64,000 nt of DNA from JBCCGR01 sp039029195 (GTDB taxonomy: Bacteria > Pseudomonadota > Alphaproteobacteria > Rhizobiales > Rhizobiaceae). Below, piece by piece: positions 32,527-42,617 of this stretch. The notes under the pieces were generated by a model. That model was not told where the DNA came from and ran no database searches. It worked only from the letters and a program-made list of their open reading frames with translations. Position numbers and translations under genes: made by a program. The stretch lies in the NCBI GenBank assembly GCA_039029195.1, contig JBCCGR010000005.1:100240-164239 (forward strand), in the 5' to 3' direction. How positions within the stretch are numbered: position 1 is the first letter of the stretch; the number at the start of each line of letters is the position of its first letter.

Positions 32527-33543
32527 TTAGCGGACTGGCGGTGCGTACTGCAGGCCACCGCGGCTCCACAGATCATTCACGCCGCGCGCAATCTTGAGAT
32601 CGGTGTTCGGGCCGACATTGCGCTCAAAGGTCTCGGAGTAGTTTCCGACCTGGCGAATGATGTTGGCAGCCCAGGCATTGTCGAGGCCAATGGCTTCACC
32701 GAAGGCACCTGAAACGCCCAGCAGACGCTGAATGGCTGGATCTTCGGATTTCATCATGTCGTCGATGTTTGCAGAAGAAACACCCATTTCTTCAGCATTC
32801 ACCATGGCAAAGTGGACCCACTTCACAATGTTGAACCACTGATCGTCACCCTGGCGAACAACTGGTCCAAGCGGCTCTTTGGAAATGATTTCCGGAAGAA
32901 CGGTGTGCTCATCAGGCTTTTCAAGCTTCAGACGCTGTGCATAGAGGCCCGACTGGTCGGTTGTGTACACGTCGCAGCGACCTGCGTCATAGGCGGCAAC
33001 AACTTCGTCAGCCTTTTCAAAGGCGACAATTTCGTACTCGAGCTTGTTGGCACGGAAATAGTCCGCAACGTTCAGCTCGGTTGTGGTGCCGGTGTTGGTG
33101 CAAACAGATGCGCCGGAAAGCTCAAGAGCCGAAGACACGTTCAGTGACTTGCGAACCATGAAGCCCTGGCCGTCATAGTAGTTTACGCCAGCAAAGTTGA
33201 GGCCCAACTTGGTGTCGCGGCTCATGGTCCAGGTGGTGTTGCGGGACAGTACGTCCACTTCACCGGACTGCAGCGCAGTAAAACGTTCTTTCGCGGATAG
33301 CGGTGTGAACTTAACCTTTGTTGCATCGCCGAAAACGGCTGCAGCAATGCCCTTACACAAATCGACGTCTAGGCCAGACCAGTTGCCTTGATCGTCTGGG
33401 TTTGAGAAGCCTGGAAGCCCCTGGCTCACACCACACTGAACGAAGCCCTTCGCTTTGACATCGTCTAGCGTTGCGGCATGCGCAGCAGATACGCCCGCAA
33501 GTGCAATAGCACCCGCTGCTACAGTGAGAAGTTTAGTTTTCAT
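32527..33543 (-). CDS. aapJ: general L-amino acid-binding periplasmic protein AapJ
   Basis: Periplasmic receptor of the aap system. 338 residues; signal peptide 1-23 (VSAAHA-A), then DDVKAKGFVQCGVSQGLPGFSNPDDQ and the family WSGLDVDLCKGIAAAVFGD segment. ATG 33543 follows AAGG by 9 bases; the longer open frame to 33699 is leader. An intrinsic terminator follows it, so most transcripts may end after this gene. Confidence 0.96.
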   Translation of the reverse strand: MKTKLLTVAAGAIALAGVSAAHAATLDDVKAKGFVQCGVSQGLPGFSNPDDQGNWSGLDVDLCKGIAAAVFGDATKVKFTPLSAKERFTALQSGEVDVLSRNTTWTMSRDTKLGLNFAGVNYYDGQGFMVRKSLNVSSALELSGASVCTNTGTTTELNVADYFRANKLEYEIVAFEKADEVVAAYDAGRCDVYTTDQSGLYAQRLKLEKPDEHTVLPEIISKEPLGPVVRQGDDQWFNIVKWVHFAMVNAEEMGVSSANIDDMMKSEDPAIQRLLGVSGAFGEAIGLDNAWAANIIRQVGNYSETFERNVGPNTDLKIARGVNDLWSRGGLQYAPPVR

Positions 33544-33598
33544 GGAAGAAGCCTTTTCTGTTGCCCTTCTTGGTTGTTGTTCCCTGGACAACACGCGT

Positions 33599-33665
33599 AA
33601 CGCAACTTCAGACCTCCAACGCAACAGCCGAAATTTGCTTTCGGTCTTGATTATTGGTGCACCAA
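33599..33665. promoter_or_regulatory. aapJ upstream repeats and palindromes
   Basis: In the aapJ/metC divergent gap: direct repeats AACGCAAC at 33599 and 33618; CCGAAA/TTTCGG inverted repeat at 33628-33644; and the perfect palindrome TTGGTGCACCAA at 33654-33665, which contains GGTGCA/TGCACC half-sites like those used by NtrC. Arrangement is not a standard NtrC site, so assignment is tentative. Confidence 0.35.
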
Positions 33666-33838
33666 AAGCCCACTCCTCCCCGGAAGCGGGATGCGTCATG
33701 CATGTTCCCCTTTGACGGACTTATCAGATGCGATTATGCAGCCCGGGTCAAGTGGTGAAATCGCAGGTATTCACCGTCTTGAACACTCGCAAAACTCCCA
33801 AGGCTATTTCCTTCAAAATAACATGGACTTATCCAATA

Positions 33839-35017
33839 ATGCCAAAGCCAAAGACGCCACGTGAACAACTCAGCACGACCACCAAGCTGATGCATTCCGG
33901 TCACGAACCGCGAGACTTCCATGGGTTCGTCAACCCCCCAGTGGTTCATGCTTCAACAGTGCTTTTCGAGAATGTTGATTCGATGGTGAACCGGCGCCAG
34001 AAGTATCTTTACGGAACCAGAGGCACCCCCACAACGGACGCGCTTGCAGATGCGCTCTGCGAGCTGGAAGGCGCGCAGGGAACAGTGCTTGTTCCTTCCG
34101 GTCTTGCGGCTGTCACGGTTCCGCTTGTGGCATTTGCAAGCGCTGGCGGGCACGTGCTGCTGGTGGATAGCCTTTATGGTCCAACGCGTCGCTTTGCTGA
34201 CACGATCCTGTCTCGCATGGATGTGGAGATCGAGTATTTTGCCCCTGAAATCGGAGCTGGGATCTCGGAACTTATTCGACCCAACACACAGGTGCTGTTT
34301 TTGGAAGCACCGGGGTCAAACAGTTTTGAAATGCACGACACAAGAGTGATGGCAGAAGCAGCCCACGCGGTTGATGCCGTTGTCATGATGGACAACACCT
34401 GGGCCACACCGCTGTTTTTCAAACCGCTTGATCACGGCGTGGACATTTCAATCCATGCATTGACCAAATACCCTTCAGGCCATTCAGATCTCGTTCTGGG
34501 TTCGGTCTCTGCCAATGCTCGAACCTGGGAACAATTGCACGACACGCAACTCACACTCGGCGTCTGCGCCGCCCCTGATGATTGCTATCTCGTTTTCAGG
34601 GGCCTCAAGACCATGGAAGTGCGCCTGAAACGGCATGAGGAAAATGCACTTGAAGTCGCCAGATGGTTGAATTCGCGCCCAGAAATCGCGCGCGTTCTGC
34701 ATCCTGCACTACCGGATGACCCGGGACACGAAATCTGGAAACGCGACTTTTCCGGTTCGTCCGGTCTGTTCGGGTTTGTGTTCGATGGCTGGGATTTTGA
34801 TAAAGCAGCAGCGTTCCTCGACGCGCTTGAATTCTTCGGTCTTGGATATTCCTGGGGTGGCTATGAAAGCCTTGCAGTCATACCAACGTTCGAGGATCGC
34901 ACCGTTTCACTGGCACCGCAGGAGGGCAAAACCATCCGCCTGCAGATTGGCTTGGAAGATCCGCGAGACCTGATCAATGATCTCGAACAGGCCCTAAACC
35001 AGGTTCAGGGCGGATAG
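33839..35017 (+). CDS. metC: cystathionine beta-lyase
   Basis: PLP-dependent Cys/Met metabolism enzyme, 392 residues; cleaves cystathionine to homocysteine, pyruvate and ammonia. Schiff-base Lys in SIHALTKYPSGHSDLV (near residue 205); substrate loop YGTRGTPTT and the C-terminal FFGLGYSWGGYESL block typical of the MetC_B (TIGR01324) branch. No ribosome site is visible before ATG 33839, so the start is inferred from family length. Confidence 0.92.
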   Translation: MPKPKTPREQLSTTTKLMHSGHEPRDFHGFVNPPVVHASTVLFENVDSMVNRRQKYLYGTRGTPTTDALADALCELEGAQGTVLVPSGLAAVTVPLVAFASAGGHVLLVDSLYGPTRRFADTILSRMDVEIEYFAPEIGAGISELIRPNTQVLFLEAPGSNSFEMHDTRVMAEAAHAVDAVVMMDNTWATPLFFKPLDHGVDISIHALTKYPSGHSDLVLGSVSANARTWEQLHDTQLTLGVCAAPDDCYLVFRGLKTMEVRLKRHEENALEVARWLNSRPEIARVLHPALPDDPGHEIWKRDFSGSSGLFGFVFDGWDFDKAAAFLDALEFFGLGYSWGGYESLAVIPTFEDRTVSLAPQEGKTIRLQIGLEDPRDLINDLEQALNQVQGG

Positions 35018-35033
35018 CAGACTTTAAAGGAAC

Positions 35034-35053
35034 GGCGGCAACTCGATGCCGCC
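35034..35053. terminator. hairpin between convergent metC and IalB genes
   Basis: GGCGGCA, loop ACTCGA, TGCCGCC. Short T-poor flanks; likely works in both directions. Confidence 0.55.
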
Positions 35054-35061
35054 AACCAACT

Positions 35062-35664
35062 TTATTGAGAGGCTGCTGAGTTGTCCCGCTTCGCAGCGTT
35101 GGCATTTTCGATCGCGCGCAACTCAATCATCTCTCGCAATTCAGCCTCTGTAAGCGGAGGTCCGTCAAACGACTTGGTAAAGCCCTTCAGGGTGATCTCC
35201 ATCGATATTTTCTTTTCCTGAAAATTCGTCGTAGTGAGATACATTTTGCCGCCGCGTTTCAGCACACGGACCAGCTCATCGCTCATCTGGATTTGCGAAA
35301 AACAACTGCTGCGGGAACAAATGGTATAGGGAACCTTGTTCTTGCGGCTTTGGTCCACCTGAATTGTGATGCCATCAGGAATATATCGCCCCGTCGGAAC
35401 GATGAGGCGCATCAGCTTGCTGTTGATCTTGCCCGTCAAAGTGCTGAGATTGACAGTCGCGCGCAGCTTGCCTGCTGGGCTCAACACATTGAATTGAACC
35501 GTGCAGATTTTACTGCCCTGCTCTTCCTGACAGGTTTTAAACCAGAACCCATCCGGCGGATTTTGTGGCGCTTGCGCCCAACCGAAACCGGAGGTCGCAA
35601 ACAATGCGACCACGGCGACGAACAACGGATGTTTTGCGGCTCTCACAAGGCTGCTCCGGATCAC
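35062..35664 (-). CDS. invasion-associated locus B (IalB) family protein
   Basis: A 200-residue periplasmic protein with a signal peptide (about 1-30, FGWAQA) and the IalB domain: W-F-K-T-C start, cysteines in KIC and CSRSSCF forming the two conserved disulfides, and LTGKINSKLMRLIVPTGRYIPDG. The family name comes from Bartonella erythrocyte invasion, but it is widespread in free-living rhizobia. Second copy of a tandem pair; its start overlaps the stop of the upstream copy. Confidence 0.9.
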   Translation of the reverse strand: MIRSSLVRAAKHPLFVAVVALFATSGFGWAQAPQNPPDGFWFKTCQEEQGSKICTVQFNVLSPAGKLRATVNLSTLTGKINSKLMRLIVPTGRYIPDGITIQVDQSRKNKVPYTICSRSSCFSQIQMSDELVRVLKRGGKMYLTTTNFQEKKISMEITLKGFTKSFDGPPLTEAELREMIELRAIENANAAKRDNSAASQ

Positions 35665-36329
35665 TGATCTTTAGCGGCTTTTTGAGCCTCTTCCAGCTTG
35701 CGCCGGGCTTCTTCCGCTTTCTTTTGAAGTTCAGACTGAAGCTTTTCCTGGCGTTCTTTAAACTTGTCCTGCGAAATCGGCTCGCCATCGTAGGCAGCAG
35801 TGAAGCCCTGCAGAGTCACATCAATCGGATTTTTCTTGTTCTGGAAGTTGACCGACGTCAGGCGGATTTTGCCCCCACGCTTCAGCGCATTCACCAGATC
35901 ATCCGTCAATTGAACTTCAGCCAGACAGCGGTTCGGCAGGCAGATTGAGTAGGTGAGCTTGTTGGCTTTGCCTTCGTCGATTTTCACCTCAACACCAGCC
36001 GGCAGGAAACGACCGGTTGGTACCGCTACCTGAAAAATGCGGCGATTGATTTGCCCTTTCACGGTCAGAAGGTTCACTGCCGTTACGAGCTGGCCCGTAT
36101 CCGCCGTCACATTGAACTGAACGTTGCAGATATCGTTCTCACCCGACTTGGAGCAAACTTTGAACCAGGACTGCGACGGTGGACGTTCACCAGCTGCCGT
36201 CTGGGCCTGTGCACTCCCTGATACTGCAACTGGAAGGGCAACACTTGCAGCCAATGCCAATCCGGCAAACCGGGCTGTGGTGGCACCAACGGCTCGGGAA
36301 AGGAAGTGAGTGGTCGAACGGGTTGTCAT
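35661..36329 (-). CDS. invasion-associated locus B (IalB) family protein
   Basis: About 222 residues: signal peptide (about 1-42, ending AQA), IalB domain with the same four cysteines (VCSKSGENDIC; CLPNRC) and a C-terminal coiled-coil, Glu/Lys/Ala-rich tail (about 190-222) absent from the downstream copy. ATG 36329 has GAGG 10 bases upstream; ATG 36344 is also possible. The ATGA overlap with the next gene implies translational coupling. Confidence 0.88.
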   Translation of the reverse strand: MTTRSTTHFLSRAVGATTARFAGLALAASVALPVAVSGSAQAQTAAGERPPSQSWFKVCSKSGENDICNVQFNVTADTGQLVTAVNLLTVKGQINRRIFQVAVPTGRFLPAGVEVKIDEGKANKLTYSICLPNRCLAEVQLTDDLVNALKRGGKIRLTSVNFQNKKNPIDVTLQGFTAAYDGEPISQDKFKERQEKLQSELQKKAEEARRKLEEAQKAAKDQ

Positions 36330-36592
36330 CTTTGTGGGCCTCATAAAGCTCGCCGAATTGTCATCTTTTTTGCGCACTGTGGCGCCTCGCGTCGATCTGA
36401 CAGCGAGATGCGGCGCAATCATGGCCGCCGTCGCGAAGTCCATACCGTCATGGTCAGCTAATTTCCAGTGTTGGGAGCCTTGAAATGCGCAATCCTGTGC
36501 CAATCCTGTGATAGAGTGGCCCAGATGCCTCGAATCGCTGGCTTTAGATCATGAACATTACCGACATTTCATATTTTTCAGGATCAGCAACC

Positions 36593-38422
36593 ATGGCGAA
36601 GCGGCCCAAAAACAGAAAACTGTTCCAGGCGGCGGCTGGCATTTTGATTCTGAGCTTTGCTGCGATCCAGCCGGTGCACAGCGAGCCCATGCATGGCATC
36701 GCCATGCATGGCAAACCGGCAATGCCAGCGGACTTCGCCCATCTTCCCTATGCCAACCCGAACGCGCCCAAGGGTGGCAAGATCACATATGGGGTCCGTG
36801 GCACATTTGACAGTCTCAACCCCTTCGTCATCAAAAGCATGCGAACAACCGCGCGCGGCATCTGGGATCCCGCCTTCGGCAACCTCGTCTACGAAACCCT
36901 GTTGTTTCGCTCCAGAGACGAGCCATTCACCATGTATGGGCTTTTGGCGGAAACCTTAGAAACCGATGACAACCGAACATGGGTCGAGTTCCATTTGCGC
37001 AAAGAGGCCCGCTGGTCCGACGGAAAACCTGTGACCGTCGACGACGTGCTGTTCACCTTTGATCTCCTGAAAGAGAAAGGGCGACCACCCTACTCTTCCC
37101 GGATGCGGAAGGTCGAGCGTATCGAGCCCAAGGGTGAACGGGGCTTTCGTATTGTTTTCAATGATCAGGCGGATCGCGAACTCGCACTGCTTTTTGGCCT
37201 GATGCCGATTTTGCCAAAGCACGCCATTGATCCCGAAACCTTTCAGAACTCGACACTGAAACCACCGATCGGCAGCGGACCGTACCTGGTCACGGAAGTG
37301 AAGCCTGGCGAAAGTATCTCCTACAAGAAGAACCCGGATTGGTGGGCGAAGGACCTGCCAGTCATGCGCGGGTTTTTCAATTTTGCCGAGATCGAAGTGG
37401 AATATTACCGCGCTGCCAATGCCCAGTTCGAAGCCTTCAAGAAAGGCTTGTTTGATATCTATCCCGAGGGAAACCCCGCGAAATGGAGGCAGGCATACGA
37501 TTTTCCGGCCGTTTCCGATGGCCGGGTCATCAAGGACACGTTCATCGCCGGAACACCGACAGGTATGCTGGGTTTCGTGTTCAACACACGGCGCCCCCCG
37601 TTTGACAATATTGCGGTGAGAAAGGCGCTAGCACTCGCCTTCGACTTCGAATGGACAAATCAGAACCTTTTCTTTGGAGCCTATCAACGAACCGGCTCCT
37701 ATTTCCACGGGTCCGAGCTCTCTGCACTTGGAAGACCGGCATCCGAAGCCGAAAAAGCACTCCTCGCGCCATTTCCCGACGCGGTGAGTTCCGACGTGAT
37801 GGACGGCACCTATCAGCCCCCCAAAACCGATGGCTCGGGACGCGACCGCAAAGCGCTTCGTGCGGCGCTGCGCGAACTGAAATCTGCTGGCTTTTCCTTG
37901 AAGGACGGAAAAATGGTCGATCCCAGCGGCCAACCACTCGCCTTTGAGGTCATGATTGCCTCGCAGGAACAGGAGCGTCTGTCCACGGCCTGGCAGCGCA
38001 CGCTGGCTCCACTCGGCATTGAAGTCACAATTCGCACCACCGACGATGCGCAGTTTCAGCAGCGTAGCAACAGCTTTGACTTCGATGTGATCATGAAGAA
38101 GTTCTCGGCGTCACTCTCACCCGGTGCGGAGCAGATTTTCCGCTGGGGCTCTCAATCGCAAAATCTTGAAGGCAGTTTCAACTTTGCAGGCGTTGCAAAT
38201 CCGGCAATCGACGCCATGATTGATGCAATGCTCAACGCCCGAGATCGGGACGCATTTGTGGCCGCGGTGCGGGCTTATGACCGGGTGCTGATTTCGGGCC
38301 ACTATCTGGTGCCACTCTACCACTTGAAGGAACAGCGTTTGGCCCGCTGGTCTCGGGTTGAACACCCGGAAAAGTCTTCACTCTATGGCTATCAGTTGCC
38401 CGTGTGGTGGGCAAAAAAGTAA
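36593..38422 (+). CDS. YejA-like extracellular solute-binding protein (family 5)
   Basis: A 609-residue periplasmic receptor of the peptide/microcin C class. Signal peptide 1 to about 28; conserved HGIAMHGKPAMPADFAHLPYANP start, then GGKITYG.RGTFDSLNPF, and the family-5 block WVEFHLRKEARWSDGKPVTVDDV. AGGA lies 9 bases before ATG 36593. No permease or ATPase genes are adjacent, so partner components must be elsewhere. Convergent/opposed to the IalB genes, in line with the DsbA gene, 23 bases downstream. Confidence 0.9.
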   Translation: MAKRPKNRKLFQAAAGILILSFAAIQPVHSEPMHGIAMHGKPAMPADFAHLPYANPNAPKGGKITYGVRGTFDSLNPFVIKSMRTTARGIWDPAFGNLVYETLLFRSRDEPFTMYGLLAETLETDDNRTWVEFHLRKEARWSDGKPVTVDDVLFTFDLLKEKGRPPYSSRMRKVERIEPKGERGFRIVFNDQADRELALLFGLMPILPKHAIDPETFQNSTLKPPIGSGPYLVTEVKPGESISYKKNPDWWAKDLPVMRGFFNFAEIEVEYYRAANAQFEAFKKGLFDIYPEGNPAKWRQAYDFPAVSDGRVIKDTFIAGTPTGMLGFVFNTRRPPFDNIAVRKALALAFDFEWTNQNLFFGAYQRTGSYFHGSELSALGRPASEAEKALLAPFPDAVSSDVMDGTYQPPKTDGSGRDRKALRAALRELKSAGFSLKDGKMVDPSGQPLAFEVMIASQEQERLSTAWQRTLAPLGIEVTIRTTDDAQFQQRSNSFDFDVIMKKFSASLSPGAEQIFRWGSQSQNLEGSFNFAGVANPAIDAMIDAMLNARDRDAFVAAVRAYDRVLISGHYLVPLYHLKEQRLARWSRVEHPEKSSLYGYQLPVWWAKK

Positions 38423-38445
38423 CGTCACAGAAAGGTGGCAAATCA

Positions 38446-39105
38446 ATGAAATCCGTCAACATCGACATCGTGTCTGACGTTATGTGCCCGTGGTGCTACA
38501 TCGGCCAAAAGCGCATGGATAAGGCGTTGGAAGGGCTGGATGACGTTGATGTGAAGGTCTCCTGGCGTCCGTTTCAGCTCGACCCAACCCTGCCACCTGA
38601 AGGTCGGGATCGCCGCGAGTATCTGGAAAAGAAGTTCGGCGGCCCGGAACGGGCAAAAGCCATCTATCAGAACATCGAAAATGCCGGCCTGGATGAAGGC
38701 ATCCAGTTCAATTTTTCCGCCATTGGCGTTTCCCCCAACACACTCGACGCACATCGTGTCATTCGCTGGGCTGGATCAGCGGGCGACGGCATCCAGGAGA
38801 AGCTTGTCACACGCCTGTTTGAGATGTTCTTCCTTGAGGGTCGTAACATCGGCAAACATGATGTGCTCATCGAAGCCGCGCGAGATGCTGGAATGGACGT
38901 TTCCATTGTCGAAACACTTCTGCCAACCGATTCCGACAAGGAGGCCGTGCAGAATGAAATCGCCACCGCTCAGCAGATGGGTGTTACCGGCGTTCCCTGC
39001 TTCATTGTCGACAATAAATACGCCGTTGTAGGCGCGCAGGAACCCGAAGCCATTCAGAATGTGATCCGTCAGGTGGCTGACGCAAAGGCCGAAGCGGCCG
39101 AATAG
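38446..39105 (+). CDS. DsbA family oxidoreductase (FrnE-like)
   Basis: A 219-residue thioredoxin-fold protein without a signal peptide, so cytoplasmic, as for FrnE/YwbO relatives. Redox motif CPWC at Cys14/Cys17 (DVMCPWCYIG) and cis-Pro loop GVPCFIVDN. AAAGGTGG precedes ATG 38446. Ends 5 bases before the end of mfd on the other strand. Confidence 0.92.
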   Translation: MKSVNIDIVSDVMCPWCYIGQKRMDKALEGLDDVDVKVSWRPFQLDPTLPPEGRDRREYLEKKFGGPERAKAIYQNIENAGLDEGIQFNFSAIGVSPNTLDAHRVIRWAGSAGDGIQEKLVTRLFEMFFLEGRNIGKHDVLIEAARDAGMDVSIVETLLPTDSDKEAVQNEIATAQQMGVTGVPCFIVDNKYAVVGAQEPEAIQNVIRQVADAKAEAAE

Positions 39106-39110
39106 AGGAA

Positions 39111-42100
39111 CTACTCCACCAGCTTCACGAGCTGGCTCATCACCACCGCGCTGCCCTTGAGACGCTTTTCCGCCGTTGGCCAATCCCGGGTCAGAACGAT
39201 GCTTTGGTCCGGCCGGATTTTGGCAAGTGACCCCTGCTGGCCAATATATTGAACCAGCGCCGCGGGGTTGGGGAACGTCTGATTGCGGAACGCCAACACA
39301 ACACCGCGTGGACCGGCGTCAAGTTTCTCGACATTGGCCTTACGACAGAGGGATTTAACGAAAACAATTTTAAGAAGATGGTCGACCTCTTCCGGCAGCG
39401 GACCAAATCTGTCGATCAACTCAGCGCCAAAGGCATCAATATCGGCTGCATCATCCAGTTCCGCAAGGCGTCGATAAAGTCCCAGACGCAATGTGAGGTC
39501 TGGCACATAACTTTCTGGGATCATCACGGTCGTGCCGATGGTGATTTGTGGCGACCAGCGACCATCACTGACAGCTTCGCCGCCTTCTTTCAGTTCCGCA
39601 ACAGCCTCTTCCAGCATCTGTTGGTAAAGTTCGTAACCCACTTCGCGAATATGGCCCGACTGTTCCTCGCCCAGCAGGTTTCCGGATCCGCGAATATCGA
39701 GATCGTGGCTTGCCAGTTGAAAGCCGGCGCCGAGATTTTCCAGCGATTGCAACACCTTCAGGCGGCGTTCGGCAGTTGCGGTCAATGTGCGATGTGGTGG
39801 CAGCGTCATAAAGGCATAGGCGCGGGTCTTCGACCGCCCCACCCTTCCGCGCAACTGATAAAGTTGCGCCAAACCGAACATATCTGCCCGATGCACCACC
39901 AGCGTGTTTGCGGTGGGGATATCCAGCCCGGATTCAACAATTGTGGTCGATAGGAGAACGTCATATTGGCCTTCATAAAAGGCGTTCATGATGTCTTCCA
40001 GTTCGCCGGGCGGCATCTGGCCATGTGCCACGGCGACCTTCAGTTCCGGCACCTGTTCATCGAGCCATTCCTTGCGGTTGGCGAGATCAGAAACCCGCGG
40101 ACAGACATAGAAACTTTGCCCTCCCCGATAACGCTCTCGTAACAACGCCTCTCTGACAACCAGACTGTCAAACGGCGAGATGAACGTGCGAACAGCCAAA
40201 CGGTCCACCGGTGCCGTTGTGATAAGGGAGAGTTCCCGCACCCCGGTCAGCGCCAGTTGCAGAGTACGCGGAATTGGCGTGGCTGAAAGGGTCAGCACGT
40301 GAATGTCGGAACGCAGCTCTTTCAAGCGCTCCTTATGCTTCACACCAAAATGCTGCTCCTCATCGATGATGAGCAGGCCAAGCCGCTTGAAATCCACCGA
40401 TTTTCCAAGAAGCGCGTGAGTGCCCACCACAATATCGAGCGTGCCGTCGGCCAACTCCTTCTTTGTGGTGTTGAGCGCCTTTGTACCCACAAGCCGGGAC
40501 GCCTGCGCCACCCGCACCGGAAGCCCGCGAAACCGCTCTTCAAAGGCGCGAAAATGCTGTCGGGCAAGCAACGTGGTTGGAACCACCACTGCAACCTGAC
40601 GGCCCGCCATGGCCGTGATGAACGCCGCCCTCAGCGCTACTTCGGTCTTGCCGAAACCCACATCTCCGCAAACCAGCCGATCCATGGGCCGACCCGAAGA
40701 AAGATCATCAAGCACACTATCAATCGCGCCCATCTGATCTTCTGTTTCCTCATAAGGGAAGCGTGCAGCAAACTCATCGTAGAGGCCATGCGGTGCGGTC
40801 AGTGGCTCCGTCTGGCGCATCTCTCGTGCAGCCGCGATTTCAATGAGCTTGCCCGCCATATCAAGCAGGCGCTTCTTGAGTTTCGCTTTGCGCGATTGCC
40901 AGGCGACCCCGCCCAATTTGTCGAGCACCACTTCGGCACTGTCCGACCCGTAGCGTGAAAGTAGCTCGATGTTCTCAACAGGCAAGTAAAGCTTGTCATC
41001 GCCCGCATAGTGAAGCTCGACGCAATCATGGGCAGAGCCTGCCGCTTCAACCGTCTTGAGACCGGCAAAGCGGGCAATGCCGTGCTCCACATGAACGACG
41101 ATGTCGCCTTCGGAAAGGCTCGCAACTTCCGAAAGATAGTCTGCGCCCTTTTTGCGCGACGACCGCTTGCGCACCAGCCGGTCGCCCAGCACATCCTGCT
41201 CGGAAATGATCGCAAGGTCGGCAAGTTCGAACCCTGTTTCAAGCTCCAGAACCACAAGGCCGGTTTCGCCTTGCTTGAGCCCCTCAATGCCCTGCCAGGT
41301 GTCGACAAGACGAACCCGTTCCAGACCGTGCTCGCCCAAAACGTTGTGCAGCCGATCGCGTGCGCCGGCACTCCAGGAGGCAATGAGAACTGTTTTGCCA
41401 GCTTCGCGCAGATCGGCGATGTGGGAGATCAGGGCATCAAAGATGTTGATGTTTCCCGCAGTTCGCTCGGCTGCAAAGCTGCGTCCCTGTCGACCTTGCA
41501 ACGAGACCACCGGCTTGTCCGCCGAAGGCTGATCGAATGCGGACAGGTTTGCCGTCTCGAAACCCTTCAGCGCGTCTTCAAGGTCTGATCCGGAAAAATA
41601 AAGCTGACTGGCCGGAACCGGCTTGTATGGTGTGCCGCCACCGGAGGAGAGCCCTGTCTCATAGTCCAGTGCGGATTTCCGCGCCTCATAGTAGTCGGCA
41701 ATCTGGTCCGAGCGGTCATTGACGGCTTCAAACACAAGCTGATCGAGCACCACCGGAGTATCGACTAGGTAGTCAAGGACACTTTCGAGCTGCTCGTGAA
41801 AAAGTGGCAGCCAATGTTCGAGACCTGCGTAACGCCGTCGTTCACTGACCGCCTGATACAGCGCATCATCGCGCGTCGCACCACCGAACAGGCTGAGATA
41901 GGCGGTTCTGAAGCGCGACACCGCAGCATCGGACAGAACCACTTCACTCATCGGATGCAGCGAAAGATCGGCAAGCTGATGGGTCGTGCGTTGGCTTTCC
42001 GCATCAAATTCACGAATGGATTCAAGCGTATCGCCAAAGAAATCAAGGCGAACGGGCGCCCCGCCACCAGGAGAATAAAGATCGAGAATTCCACCGCGCA

Positions 42101-42617
42101 CGGCATATTCGCCCGTATCCCGCACGGTTGAAGTGCGCTGAAAACCGTTCGCTTCCAGCCATCCAATCAGCGTTTCCATCTCAATGCAGTTGCCAGGGCG
42201 CGCAGAGAGCACCGTTTTCAGGATCACATCACGCGGCAAAACCCTCTGGATCAACGCATTGGGTGATGTGACAACAATCCGGGGCGGTGCATCACTCGGG
42301 CGTTCTGCGGCGAGCTGAGCAAGGGTCGAAAGGCGACGCGCAGAAATCTGATTCGACGGCGAAACACGGTCATAGGGAAGGCAATCCCAGGCCGGCATAT
42401 GAAGGACATCCGCCCAGGGAGCGAAAAACCCGAGCATCGTTTCAATTTCCGACGCACGTTGACCATCACGAGCGACAAAAGCCACCGAATTCGATAACGA
42501 ATTGGCGGCCAGGCGGGCCAGAACAAGCGGCTCCAACCCGTCTGGAACCGAAGTAATGTCGAAACCGGACGCCTGATCAAAGACACCGGCAAGTTGGTTA
42601 AGTGATTCAGGCTTCAT
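39111..42617 (-). CDS. mfd: transcription-repair coupling factor
   Basis: 1168-residue Mfd: removes RNA polymerase stalled at DNA lesions and recruits UvrA. Order seen: UvrB-homology N-terminus, CarD-like RNA-polymerase interaction domain (GDIVVHVEHGIARFAGLKT near residue 505), SF2 motor with Walker A GDVGFGKTEVALRA (near 652), DEEQ box (IIDEEQHFG), TRG-type motif and C-terminal TRCF domain. Overlaps the stop of sdhE by 4 bases, so translation is coupled. Confidence 0.98.
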   Translation of the reverse strand: MKPESLNQLAGVFDQASGFDITSVPDGLEPLVLARLAANSLSNSVAFVARDGQRASEIETMLGFFAPWADVLHMPAWDCLPYDRVSPSNQISARRLSTLAQLAAERPSDAPPRIVVTSPNALIQRVLPRDVILKTVLSARPGNCIEMETLIGWLEANGFQRTSTVRDTGEYAVRGGILDLYSPGGGAPVRLDFFGDTLESIREFDAESQRTTHQLADLSLHPMSEVVLSDAAVSRFRTAYLSLFGGATRDDALYQAVSERRRYAGLEHWLPLFHEQLESVLDYLVDTPVVLDQLVFEAVNDRSDQIADYYEARKSALDYETGLSSGGGTPYKPVPASQLYFSGSDLEDALKGFETANLSAFDQPSADKPVVSLQGRQGRSFAAERTAGNINIFDALISHIADLREAGKTVLIASWSAGARDRLHNVLGEHGLERVRLVDTWQGIEGLKQGETGLVVLELETGFELADLAIISEQDVLGDRLVRKRSSRKKGADYLSEVASLSEGDIVVHVEHGIARFAGLKTVEAAGSAHDCVELHYAGDDKLYLPVENIELLSRYGSDSAEVVLDKLGGVAWQSRKAKLKKRLLDMAGKLIEIAAAREMRQTEPLTAPHGLYDEFAARFPYEETEDQMGAIDSVLDDLSSGRPMDRLVCGDVGFGKTEVALRAAFITAMAGRQVAVVVPTTLLARQHFRAFEERFRGLPVRVAQASRLVGTKALNTTKKELADGTLDIVVGTHALLGKSVDFKRLGLLIIDEEQHFGVKHKERLKELRSDIHVLTLSATPIPRTLQLALTGVRELSLITTAPVDRLAVRTFISPFDSLVVREALLRERYRGGQSFYVCPRVSDLANRKEWLDEQVPELKVAVAHGQMPPGELEDIMNAFYEGQYDVLLSTTIVESGLDIPTANTLVVHRADMFGLAQLYQLRGRVGRSKTRAYAFMTLPPHRTLTATAERRLKVLQSLENLGAGFQLASHDLDIRGSGNLLGEEQSGHIREVGYELYQQMLEEAVAELKEGGEAVSDGRWSPQITIGTTVMIPESYVPDLTLRLGLYRRLAELDDAADIDAFGAELIDRFGPLPEEVDHLLKIVFVKSLCRKANVEKLDAGPRGVVLAFRNQTFPNPAALVQYIGQQGSLAKIRPDQSIVLTRDWPTAEKRLKGSAVVMSQLVKLVE

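Noticed and set aside
33544..33838. SAM-type riboswitch before metC
   Set aside because: The gap shows palindromes but no SAM-II/SAM-V pseudoknot pattern or aptamer-like stem set that I can recognise.
39249..39953. Plus-strand open frame opposite mfd
   Set aside because: Antisense to conserved mfd helicase domains; nothing recognisable.
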